This document shows, piece by piece, positions 1 through 6,868 of a stretch of DNA of 15,250 nucleotides. The notes beneath the pieces were generated by a model that was not told the DNA's origin, did no database searches, and saw only the letters and a program-made list of their open reading frames with translations. This DNA comes from Spirochaetales bacterium (lineage in GTDB: Bacteria > Spirochaetota > Spirochaetia > SZUA-6 > DRHE01): positions 1 to 15,250 of the forward strand of contig JAGLQP010000010.1 of the NCBI GenBank assembly GCA_023136785.1, in the 5' to 3' direction. How positions within the stretch are numbered: the first letter of the stretch is position 1; each line of letters starts with the position of its first letter. The translations under genes were made by a program, and so were the position numbers.

Positions 1-40
1 TTGTTGGCAGACTGGGCATGCCGAATCAAGTATAGAGTCA

Positions 41-850
41 TCACTGGTCCTTTGCGGAAACTACCGCTTTGATCTTTCCCGGATGATTGGAAATCAAGCC
101 CCGAACACCGAGATGTACCAGGCGAGTGGCTTCTTCCGGGTCATCCACCGTCCAGGTAAGGATCTGGCTTTTGAGCACCCTCCGGATGAAAAAAGAGCTG
201 AACAGGTTCACCTGATTAGACCAGGGTTTCATGAAGGGGGTGGGGATTGCGATCCCTGCTTCCCCGTGACGAAGAAGTAAGGGGATGCTGGAATGTCTCG
301 AGTATATATGGGCTGTAGGAATATCCGGGACAAGCTGCCGGGTTTTGCGGATGCAGTAGGGATTGAACGAGGAGATCAAACAGCGCTCTACGAGGGCATG
401 GGAGCGAATTCGTTCAACAACCGCTTCCTCCAAACCACAGCTCCGGCGTTGTCCCCATTTCAGTTCCACATCGTAGTAAACCTTGTCCCCGAGAAGCTCA
501 AAAACCTCATCGAGGAGGGGAATCCTCTGGCCCCGAAAAGATTTGTTGAACCAGCCTCCGGCATCGAGCTTTCGCAGCTCCCGCGCGGAGCAATCCTGAA
601 CCAGAGCATCCAGACCGGTTACCCGTTTCACATTCTCGTCGTGGATGACAACAACTTTTCCATCCCGGCTCAGTTGAACATCCAACTCTACACCGGGAAT
701 CTTGTGTTCCAATAGAACTGTAAAGGCGGCCAGGGTGTTTTCCGGAGCCAGGGCGGAGTAGCCCCTATGTCCGAAAAGTAATAAAGGATGGGTTGAACCG
801 GCAGCATCGGAGGCAGGTGCGAAGATGGATTTGTGATTATTGATTTCCAC
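41..850 (-). CDS. Glycerophosphodiester phosphodiesterase (GDPD family)
   Basis: Predicted to hydrolyse glycerophosphodiesters to glycerol-3-phosphate and an alcohol, as in phospholipid turnover. The 269-residue protein has the GDPD TIM-barrel signature: HRG at 28-30 with PEN at 36-38 (H28, R29, E37), ELD at 55-57 and VIHD at 68-71 (metal ligands E55 and D57, catalytic H70), DVELK at 127-131, and the terminal WTVDD and SNHP segments at 233-237 and 254-257. All core catalytic residues are present. No signal peptide is seen, so it is probably cytosolic, like UgpQ rather than periplasmic GlpQ. The start is GTG, preceded on its strand by GGGGGA. It overlaps the last 14 bases of the upstream coiled-coil gene in another frame, so the two are probably co-transcribed and translationally coupled. 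The family call is firm; the true substrate is unknown. Confidence 0.93.
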   Translation of the reverse strand: MEINNHKSIFAPASDAAGSTHPLLLFGHRGYSALAPENTLAAFTVLLEHKIPGVELDVQLSRDGKVVVIHDENVKRVTGLDALVQDCSARELRKLDAGGWFNKSFRGQRIPLLDEVFELLGDKVYYDVELKWGQRRSCGLEEAVVERIRSHALVERCLISSFNPYCIRKTRQLVPDIPTAHIYSRHSSIPLLLRHGEAGIAIPTPFMKPWSNQVNLFSSFFIRRVLKSQILTWTVDDPEEATRLVHLGVRGLISNHPGKIKAVVSAKDQ

Positions 851-1286
851 TTTCCCCCATCTTCTTCTTCAAGGCTTCCAATGCCTGCGCTGCCTCCTCG
901 TCCCGCAGCTTTTCTTTTAATGTGTCCGGCTCTCCTACCAGCATCTGCATCTGGGCCAGCAGGGCATCGGCATCCACCTGCAAGGAGGAGCGTATTTTCG
1001 CCGCTTTCAATTTTTCTTTCAGCACATCCACCTTGCGCTTCAGATCCAGCTCTTCTTCGAGCAATCGTTGACAGTGGGTTTGGAGCCCCGCAACCCGTTC
1101 TTCCGCTCCCCTTTTCAGAACCGGTTCTTCCCGGCTCTCCGCCAGCTTGATTCGGCTTCGCCAGTGAGCCAGTTCTTCTTCAGCCACGGCTCTGTCTCTC
1201 TGGGTCTTTTTCAGGGTGGTGACAAAGGCGAGCACATATTCTCGAGCGGACTCGAAGTCCATGAAATCTATTTCCGTATCTCTCAT
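837..1286 (-). CDS. Small acidic coiled-coil protein of unknown function
   Basis: A 149-residue, highly charged protein that I do not recognise. From about residue 25 to 75 and again from 78 to 145 it is rich in E, K, R, L and A with heptad-like spacing, so long helices or a coiled coil are likely. No membrane segment, signal peptide or cysteine motif is visible. The ATG start has AGGAG about 7 bases upstream and is the best-supported start in this region. It is divergent from mnmE and precedes the GDPD gene, overlapping it by 14 bases. The look is loosely that of a FlgN-like chaperone or a short PspA-like helical protein, but no diagnostic motif supports either. It is real rather than an ORF shadow: it has a good ribosome site, a promoter-like sequence upstream, and no competing ORF of coding quality. 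Confidence 0.8.
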   Translation of the reverse strand: MRDTEIDFMDFESAREYVLAFVTTLKKTQRDRAVAEEELAHWRSRIKLAESREEPVLKRGAEERVAGLQTHCQRLLEEELDLKRKVDVLKEKLKAAKIRSSLQVDADALLAQMQMLVGEPDTLKEKLRDEEAAQALEALKKKMGESGNQ

Positions 1287-1294
1287 TTTCCACT

Positions 1295-1306
1295 CCTGGT
1301 ACCAGG
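1295..1306. repeat. Perfect 12-bp palindrome over the ribosome site of the coiled-coil gene
   Basis: CCTGGTACCAGG is its own reverse complement. It lies between the predicted transcription start and the ATG at 1286, and its AGG forms part of the AGGAG ribosome site. Flanking TTTTC (1287-1291 region) and GAAAA (1307-1311) extend it as an imperfect inverted repeat. It could be an operator for a dimeric regulator, an mRNA hairpin hiding the ribosome site, or chance. Confidence 0.4.
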
Positions 1307-1315
1307 GAAAAGATA

Positions 1316-1344
1316 CTTATAAACTGCTGGGTTGTTAAGCGCAA
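1316..1344 (-). promoter_or_regulatory. Candidate sigma70-type promoter for the coiled-coil/GDPD pair
   Basis: On the minus strand a -10 TATAAG (1321-1316) lies 17 bases after a weak -35 TTGCGC (1344-1339). The -10 matches the consensus at 5 of 6 positions; the -35 matches only in its TTG. Transcription would begin near 1309, giving a leader of roughly 20 bases before the ATG at 1286. Placement and spacing are good, but this is a pattern match only. Confidence 0.45.
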
Positions 1345-1410
1345 ATACTCACACCGGAGGGACATCACCCGCTTGAGGCTGTATTGAACGGCTGAAGTAA
1401 AAACCGTATC

Positions 1411-2814
1411 TTGTCTTTGATGGACGAGGATTTGTTCTATCCGCAAGATTCGATTGCAGCCTTAGCCACACCCTGGGGCGAGAGTGCCCTGGCTGTCATC
1501 CGCGTATCCGGCCCGGATAGCCTTCGGCTTCTGGCTTCCGTGTTCGAGCCCGCTTCGGCAACGGGAAAAACTCTGGAAGAAATTCCGGGACATACGGTCC
1601 ATCGTGGGGTAATCACCGCCCCGGGAGAGAATGGCCGGCGAGAGATCGTCGATGACGTGCTGGCTGCCGTGTACCGGGGTCCCAAGAGCTTCACCGGCGA
1701 GGATGGAGCTGAACTATTCTGTCACGGAAGCCCGATCATCATTCGCCGCCTGCTGGCGCTGCTCGAGGAGGCGGGGTTTCGCTTTGCAGGACCGGGAGAG
1801 TTCACGCTGCGGGCATTCCTCAACCGCAAGCTCGACCTCACTCAGGCTGAAGCTGTCAATGAGGTGGTTCGAGCCAAGACCGATAGAGCTCGAGCCATCG
1901 CCCTGAATCGCCTGTCGGGCGCAATCGAACAGAAGATCAATCAGATAAAATCGACCCTCATCCGTTTATCCGCCGCCGTAGAGCTTCGCCTGGACTATCC
2001 CGATGACGAGATCGAGGAAAGCGACAAAATCCTAGGCGAAGAAGAGGTCACCGGCTGCCAGCAGGAGTTGGAACGGCTCCTGTCTACCTACCGAATCGGG
2101 AAAATCTATCAGGAGGGAATTTCCGTCGTGCTCGCCGGCAGCACCAATTCCGGCAAATCCACCCTGTTTAACAGGATGTTGAGAGAGGACCGGGCAATCG
2201 TTTCCGAGATCCATGGAACCACCCGGGATTATCTGGAAAGGTTCGTCTCCGTAGAGGGGATACCTATAAAGCTTTACGATACGGCAGGGTACAGGGAACA
2301 AGCGGAGGGAGTCGACGCGGAAGGGATGCGCCGCACCGACAGCATCGTGAGCAACGCCGACATTATCCTCTATCTTGTGGACGGCGAATCAGGATTTACC
2401 GCCAAAGACGAGGAGTTCTTGCACGGAAGCGGCGGCGAGAAACGGCTGATTCCGGTCTGGAACAAAATCGATCGGCAGAGCAGCCGCTGTCCTGCAGGAT
2501 TTATACCGATCAGCGCCAAGGAGGGGGACGGGCTGGAGGAGCTGGGCCGGGCGATCGCCGACAAGGTCCTGACCGGAGTGGGAATGGTGGACAGCGGAGA
2601 GCCGATCATCGATTCCCTTCGCCAGAAGAGATTGTTGGAGCGCGCCCTGCAAGGGATCAAAGACTTTCGCGCCGGTTTGCAGGCTGCCCAACCCTTGGAT
2701 GTGCTGGCGGTGGATCTCAAAGAGGCACTCGATGCCCTCGGGGAGATCACCGGGGAAGTCACGTCTCAGGATATCCTCAACCAGATATTCTCCCAGTTCT
2801 GCGTGGGGAAGTGA
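1411..2814 (+). CDS. mnmE: tRNA uridine-5-carboxymethylaminomethyl modification GTPase MnmE (TrmE)
   Basis: With MnmG it makes the 5-carboxymethylaminomethyl (or aminomethyl) group on wobble U34 of certain tRNAs, in the cytosol. The N-terminal folate-binding domain (about 10-130) contains IAALATP, FTGEDGAE and GPGEFTLRAFLN. A helical region follows, then the G domain with the P-loop GSTNSGKS at 243-250, GTTRDY at 269-274, DTAG at 290-293 and NKID at 351-354. The protein ends in FCVGK, the family's C-terminal motif, with the catalytic Cys at 464. The length of 467 is normal. The start is unsure: TTG at 1411 and ATG at 1420 are both in frame and neither has a good ribosome site; homologues begin only a few residues before the DxIAA motif, which favours 1420. 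It leads the mnmE-mnmG-rsmG operon and overlaps mnmG by 4 bases (GTGA). Confidence 0.98.
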   Translation: MSLMDEDLFYPQDSIAALATPWGESALAVIRVSGPDSLRLLASVFEPASATGKTLEEIPGHTVHRGVITAPGENGRREIVDDVLAAVYRGPKSFTGEDGAELFCHGSPIIIRRLLALLEEAGFRFAGPGEFTLRAFLNRKLDLTQAEAVNEVVRAKTDRARAIALNRLSGAIEQKINQIKSTLIRLSAAVELRLDYPDDEIEESDKILGEEEVTGCQQELERLLSTYRIGKIYQEGISVVLAGSTNSGKSTLFNRMLREDRAIVSEIHGTTRDYLERFVSVEGIPIKLYDTAGYREQAEGVDAEGMRRTDSIVSNADIILYLVDGESGFTAKDEEFLHGSGGEKRLIPVWNKIDRQSSRCPAGFIPISAKEGDGLEELGRAIADKVLTGVGMVDSGEPIIDSLRQKRLLERALQGIKDFRAGLQAAQPLDVLAVDLKEALDALGEITGEVTSQDILNQIFSQFCVGK

Positions 2815-4721
2815 TCGTGGATTTCGACGCTATTGTTATAGGCGGCGGTCATGCCGGTATAGAGGCCGCCGGTGCTCTTGCTGCTTTAGGCTACAACACC
2901 ATGCTGGTCACTCAGAACCTGGACTGCATCGGAAAGATGTCCTGTAATCCTGCCATCGGTGGATTGGCCAAGGGAAATCTGGTGCGGGAGATCGATGCGC
3001 TCGGCGGTCGAATGGCTCGCCTGATCGATCAGACCATGATCCAGTTCCGGATTCTCAACCGCAGCAAGGGTCCGGCGGTGCAGGCGCCCCGAGCCCAGGC
3101 GGACAAGGCCCACTACAGCCTGTTGGCGAAACAGACCCTGGAACAAACCGCCAATCTCACCCTCTTTCAGGACACAGTAGTTGATTTTCTCCTTGACGGA
3201 GCGGATTCGACGATTCAGGGTGTTCTCACCGAGCGGGGTAGACGCTTTCGATCCCGGGCCGTTGTCCTGACCACCGGAACCTTTCTTGAAGCCACCATCT
3301 TCATCGGTGAGTACAACGCCCCCGGGGGACGGTTGGGAGAACCTCCGGCCTGCGGCTTGGGTACCCGTCTGCGGGAGATGGGTTTTGCCGTGGGCCGGCT
3401 GAAAACCGGTACCCCGGCCCGGGGACTGCGCTCCTCTTTGAATCTGGAGCGCATGGAGGAGCAGAGAGGGGACTTAATAATTCTGCCCTTCAGCTTCTCC
3501 GCCGAGAGTGACGTGCTGAACCGGCCCTCAGTTTCCTGCTACCTCACCTATACAACTCCGGAAACGCACCGAATCATCCGGGAAAACCTGCACCGCTCTC
3601 CGCTGTACGGAGGCAAGATCAAAGGTGTCGGGCCGCGGTACTGCCCCTCCATCGAAGATAAGGTAGTCCGTTTCCCCGACCGGGAACGGCACCAGATCTT
3701 CGTTGAGCCCGAGGGCTTGAGCACCGGGGAGGTTTACCTGAACGGCATCTCCTCTTCCCTGCCCGAAGAGGTCCAGGAGCGGTTCCTTCATACCGTGCCC
3801 GGGCTGGAAAAACTTGAGATCCTGCGCCCCGGCTACGCCGTAGAGTACGATTTCATCAATCCTACGCAGTTGTATCCTTCTTTGGAGACCAAACGGATCC
3901 GAGGACTGTTTGCCGCCGGACAGACCAACGGAACCTCCGGGTACGAAGAGGCAGCTGCTCAAGGATTGATGGCGGGAATCAACGCAGCCTGCTATCTGCA
4001 GGGAAAACCGCCGTTGATCCTGTCGCGTGCGGAAGCCTACATCGGGGTGTTGATTGACGATCTGGTCACCCTGGGAACCGAGGAACCGTACCGTCTTTTC
4101 ACCTCCCGAGCCGAGTATCGCCTCTGCCTTCGCCACGATACGGCGGATCTGCGCCTGCTGGAGAAGGGACATCAAATCGGTCTGCAGAACAGCGAGGCGG
4201 TAGAGGCTCTAAAGGCGAAACGTAGGGGTATCGATGAGATTCGCGAGCTTCTTCGCCAGAGAAACCTCCACGAGCGGGACTGCAAAAAATTTCCTGTGTT
4301 CAGGAAACACCTCGGCGGCACTTTGGAACACGTGCTCAAGGATCCGGAGGTCCACATAGAAGATCTGCTGTCCTTCGACGAGGGATTAAAGGATAAAAAC
4401 TCAGAGTGGCTTCACCTGAGCGAGCTGGACGTGAAATACGAAGGATATATAAAGCGACAGGAGAAGCAGGTCGAGCGATTCCGCGAGCTGGAAGACTTAA
4501 AGATCCCTCGAGATTTTGACTACGACACCGCCACGGGGCTCTCTGCGGAGAGCCGTCTCAAGTTCAAGGAGATCCGCCCGCTGTCGGTCGGACAGGCATC
4601 CCGCGTTTCCGGGGTCCGCTCCTCCGACATCGCGGTGCTGCTGGTTCATCTGCGCCGCGGCCGGGGTACCCAGGGCAACGTTCAGGGTCATGATAACGGA
4701 AAAGCTCACGGAGGGGCCTGA
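2811..4721 (+). CDS. mnmG: tRNA uridine-5-carboxymethylaminomethyl modification FAD enzyme MnmG (GidA)
   Basis: FAD enzyme that partners MnmE in U34 modification of tRNA. The N-terminal dinucleotide-binding motif GGGHAG is at 11-16, followed by the conserved CNPAIGG (45-51) and AKGNLVREIDALGG. The two classical GidA signatures are present: GPRYCPSIE at 274-282 and AGQTNGTSGYEEAA starting at 369. The C-terminal helical domain ends near SGVRSSDIAVLLVHL, followed by an unusual Gly/His-rich tail of about 20 residues. The length of 636 is close to the E. coli enzyme (629). The GTG at 2811 overlaps the mnmE stop; a second in-frame GTG at 2817 has better spacing (about 8 bases) to the GGGG at 2805-2808 and may be the real start. 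The stop codon shares one base with the rsmG ATG, so translation is coupled. Confidence 0.98.
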   Translation: MIVDFDAIVIGGGHAGIEAAGALAALGYNTMLVTQNLDCIGKMSCNPAIGGLAKGNLVREIDALGGRMARLIDQTMIQFRILNRSKGPAVQAPRAQADKAHYSLLAKQTLEQTANLTLFQDTVVDFLLDGADSTIQGVLTERGRRFRSRAVVLTTGTFLEATIFIGEYNAPGGRLGEPPACGLGTRLREMGFAVGRLKTGTPARGLRSSLNLERMEEQRGDLIILPFSFSAESDVLNRPSVSCYLTYTTPETHRIIRENLHRSPLYGGKIKGVGPRYCPSIEDKVVRFPDRERHQIFVEPEGLSTGEVYLNGISSSLPEEVQERFLHTVPGLEKLEILRPGYAVEYDFINPTQLYPSLETKRIRGLFAAGQTNGTSGYEEAAAQGLMAGINAACYLQGKPPLILSRAEAYIGVLIDDLVTLGTEEPYRLFTSRAEYRLCLRHDTADLRLLEKGHQIGLQNSEAVEALKAKRRGIDEIRELLRQRNLHERDCKKFPVFRKHLGGTLEHVLKDPEVHIEDLLSFDEGLKDKNSEWLHLSELDVKYEGYIKRQEKQVERFRELEDLKIPRDFDYDTATGLSAESRLKFKEIRPLSVGQASRVSGVRSSDIAVLLVHLRRGRGTQGNVQGHDNGKAHGGA

Positions 4722-5371
4722 TGAGCGGGAACGTGTCCCCTGTTCTTGAGGAAGGCCTCGCACAGCTGGATATCCCCTTCAACGTTGACCAGCTGCTCAA
4801 GCTTCACGTTTTTCTTCAAGAGCTCGAACGCTGGAACAAGGCATACGGTTTTGTGAAGGCTGCGGGGCAGCAGCTGATCATCCGGCACGTCCTCGATTCT
4901 CTTTCGGCCTGGCGGAAGATCTCCGCACTTCCCCGGAGAGCGCAGGTGGTGGATGTGGGAAGTGGAGCAGGATTTCCCGGTATCCCGCTGGCAGTTTTCC
5001 TGGCAGACTCACGTTTCACTCTTTTGGAACCATCCGCAAAAAAGGCCGCCTTCCTTCGCAATGTCGCAATTCTTGCACATCTGGATAATGTCGAGGTGGA
5101 GGAGGCTCGCCTCGAAGATGTGGAGCGCCGCTTCGACCTGGTCGTCTTCCGCGCTTTTACCCCCCTTCACAGGGAGATAGACGCTTTACGGCGTATCCTA
5201 AATCACAACGGTGTGATTATCGCCTACAAGGGAAAAAGAGCTCGCATCCTTGAAGAAATAGATGAGGCAGGTATCAGCCTGGAGCAGGTCCTGATCGAGG
5301 CCGTAGAGGTACCCTTTCTGTCGGAGGAACGTCACCTGGTGATTCTTTCTACATTTTTTTCAGAATCTTGA
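4721..5371 (+). CDS. rsmG: 16S rRNA (guanine-527-N7)-methyltransferase RsmG (GidB)
   Basis: SAM-dependent methyltransferase forming m7G527 in the 530 loop of 16S rRNA; loss in other bacteria gives low-level streptomycin resistance. The 216-residue protein shows RHVLDSL at 55-61, the SAM-binding motif DVGSGAGFPG at 78-87, LEPSAKKAAFLRN at 102-114, RAF at 144-146 and YKGK at 169-172, all in the family order. The helix before motif I has the expected WNK (38-40), though the usual NLT that follows is replaced by YGF. The ATG has GGAGGGG 4 bases upstream and its first base is the last base of the mnmG stop. It is the last gene of the mnmE operon. Its final 23 bases are antisense to the end of the TPR gene, so no terminator separates the two. 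Confidence 0.97.
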   Translation: MSGNVSPVLEEGLAQLDIPFNVDQLLKLHVFLQELERWNKAYGFVKAAGQQLIIRHVLDSLSAWRKISALPRRAQVVDVGSGAGFPGIPLAVFLADSRFTLLEPSAKKAAFLRNVAILAHLDNVEVEEARLEDVERRFDLVVFRAFTPLHREIDALRRILNHNGVIIAYKGKRARILEEIDEAGISLEQVLIEAVEVPFLSEERHLVILSTFFSES

Positions 5372-6701
5372 TCAGGTTTTCTTTGTCCACCAGATCGATC
5401 ATGCGGGCTTCTACGAATTCCAGAGCTTGTTCGCTGAATGTCCCGGCGGCCACGCAGACACCGCGGGGCGCCCGGACCTCCTTTGTGTGGGCGTAGAGAT
5501 CCCGGAGGAGCAGCTCGCCGATCGTCCCTTGAGAGCGGACGAAGCGAAATAGCACCTGATCTTCCCACTGAGCGGTTCGTACATGAGCCAGGATATCTGC
5601 GTGCTCTCCCTTTCGCAGAGAGATGTTGACCAACTTGGTGTTGGAGTTGGCAAAGTAGCGCGTGACGATCCGGCGGCACAGAGTAATGAACTCCGAGCTT
5701 ACCGCCATGAGGAATGTTTGTAAGAACCTGTTGGTGTTGACTTCCTGGTATTGGCCTATCTTCTCAAGCACATCTTTATAATCCGGCCGGAGGGTGTTGA
5801 TCTCCTTCCACAACCTGAGAGCGTTGGAAAGCTCCCCCAGTTTGAGGTTGGCCTCGGCCATTCTGTACTTCAGCTCGACGAAGACTGCCTGAGGAACGTT
5901 TTCGTGACGTACGCCGATGTCAAAATCCACGAGAGCTGTGTCGTATTTCTTGGCATTGCTGTTCAGAACTCCCGAGTGCAGCGCCGATACGGCGCCGATT
6001 TTAGGATCGGTGCGCAGGCGTGAAAAAATCTGTAGGGCCTGATCGTTGTTTTTCAATGCATAGTATGACTTCGCCAGTACGAATTGTGCCTTTTTGTCTT
6101 CAGGCTCAAAGTCCAACACCCGCTGCAGGGCCTCGATCGCCTCTTTGTAGTTTTTCAGGGCATACAGGCTGTGGCCTAAATAGCGGTTCGTAGCTACGTC
6201 GTCCGGACGCTGGCTGCGGGCTATGCCGAGGTAGCCGGATGCCCTTTGATAGTTTTTCTGCGCATATTCCATGACGCCCAGGTTGAAATTGACTTCAAAT
6301 TCGTCCTGTCGGAGAGTGCGTGCGACCATGAGGTGTTTGTGGGCTTCCTCGGCATCTTTCAGTTTGAAAGCCGACTGTCCAAGCCGCAAGTTCACCTCGA
6401 ACTCATCGATATCGGGATTAGCCCCGCACATTGAGACGAGGGATCGATAGTACTTGTAGGAATTGGGGTAGTCCTGTTCTTCAAAGGCTATATAAGCCAA
6501 ATCCTGAAGAGCCTGAACATCTCGCGGGTCTTGAGCGAGGCGGCGGCTCGCCTCTCGAATCACAACATTTCTGTCTCTACGTTGAACCCGTTTATGCCCC
6601 CGTGTGTCCTTTTCGTGGTCCCGTTTGATAAACAGTACGACGGCGATTCCCAAAAGTCCCACAGCGGCCAGCGCTATCAGGATGTAGAAAAGCAAATCCA
6701 T
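5349..6701 (-). CDS. Membrane-anchored TPR protein with a degenerate Mrr-like C-terminal domain
   Basis: With the start chosen here it has 450 residues: an N-terminal transmembrane segment (about 3-25) followed by KRDHEKD, several tetratricopeptide-like repeats (about 60-310, for example the units around ALKNYKEAIEALQRVL and ALKNNDQALQIFSRL), and a C-terminal domain (about 336-450). That domain has the run of an Mrr-type restriction-endonuclease fold: EHADILA, then LFRFVRSQGTIG, RDLYAH, GVCVAAGTFSEQALEFV and MIDLVDKENLIKIL. The catalytic QxK expected at R386-V388 is absent. The body is cytoplasmic if the basic residues after the helix stay inside. A scaffold role is inferred. The reading frame stays open upstream to an ATG at 6806, but the ATG at 6701 places the hydrophobic segment at the N-terminus; neither has a clear ribosome site. 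It overlaps rsmG by 23 bases, tail to tail. Confidence 0.88.
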   Translation of the reverse strand: MDLLFYILIALAAVGLLGIAVVLFIKRDHEKDTRGHKRVQRRDRNVVIREASRRLAQDPRDVQALQDLAYIAFEEQDYPNSYKYYRSLVSMCGANPDIDEFEVNLRLGQSAFKLKDAEEAHKHLMVARTLRQDEFEVNFNLGVMEYAQKNYQRASGYLGIARSQRPDDVATNRYLGHSLYALKNYKEAIEALQRVLDFEPEDKKAQFVLAKSYYALKNNDQALQIFSRLRTDPKIGAVSALHSGVLNSNAKKYDTALVDFDIGVRHENVPQAVFVELKYRMAEANLKLGELSNALRLWKEINTLRPDYKDVLEKIGQYQEVNTNRFLQTFLMAVSSEFITLCRRIVTRYFANSNTKLVNISLRKGEHADILAHVRTAQWEDQVLFRFVRSQGTIGELLLRDLYAHTKEVRAPRGVCVAAGTFSEQALEFVEARMIDLVDKENLIKILKKM

Positions 6702-6710
6702 GCTTTCTGT

Positions 6711-6739
6711 ATTGTCATGAAGAACAATAGGGTTGTCAA
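6711..6739 (-). promoter_or_regulatory. Candidate promoter for the TPR gene, nearly leaderless
   Basis: On the minus strand a consensus -35 TTGACA (6739-6734) is followed after exactly 17 bases by GACAAT (6716-6711, 4 of 6 matches to TATAAT). Transcription would start about 3 bases before the ATG at 6701. There is no clear ribosome site before that ATG, which fits a nearly leaderless mRNA. If translation instead starts at 6806, this match is accidental. Confidence 0.4.
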
Positions 6740-6812
6740 GTTTTGACCGCTCTGCAGCCGACTCTATAAACAGGGTGCAGTCGTTGGGCGCCTTGTGCCC
6801 GTACATCGTGCG

Positions 6813-6841
6813 TTGACAAACGGGATGCGGCGAGCTACGAT
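6813..6841 (+). promoter_or_regulatory. Sigma70-type promoter of the LysM-slt-uppP-ftsK operon
   Basis: A perfect -35 TTGACA (6813-6818) and a -10 TACGAT (6836-6841) are separated by 17 bases, the ideal spacing. Predicted transcription starts near 6848, about 20 bases before the TTG start at 6869, leaving room for the strong GAGGAGGAG ribosome site. It is the best promoter match I found in the window. The four downstream genes follow with at most 57 bases between them, so it probably serves all of them. Confidence 0.7.
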
Positions 6842-6857
6842 TTGTTTTGGGAGGGAT

Positions 6858-6866
6858 GAGGAGGAG
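6858..6866 (+). promoter_or_regulatory. Strong ribosome binding site deciding the TTG start of the LysM gene
   Basis: GAGGAGGAG ends 2 bases before TTG 6869, with an AGGAGG core 4 bases away. There is no in-frame ATG until well inside the first domain, and the ATG at 6856 is in another frame, so TTG 6869 is the likely start. Confidence 0.7.
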
Positions 6867-6868
6867 AT

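Noticed and set aside
15..22. GGCATGCC palindrome downstream of the GDPD gene
   Set aside because: Eight-base palindromes are common by chance and there is no T-run or loop for a terminator.
1373..1402. Possible promoter for mnmE (TTGAGG with a TAAAA-like -10)
   Set aside because: Spacing is 18-19 and the -10 is poor; no convincing promoter is visible before mnmE.
3528..4175. 215-residue open frame antisense to mnmG
   Set aside because: It lies wholly inside the firmly identified mnmG gene, has no recognisable motif, and its composition reads like a reverse-strand shadow.
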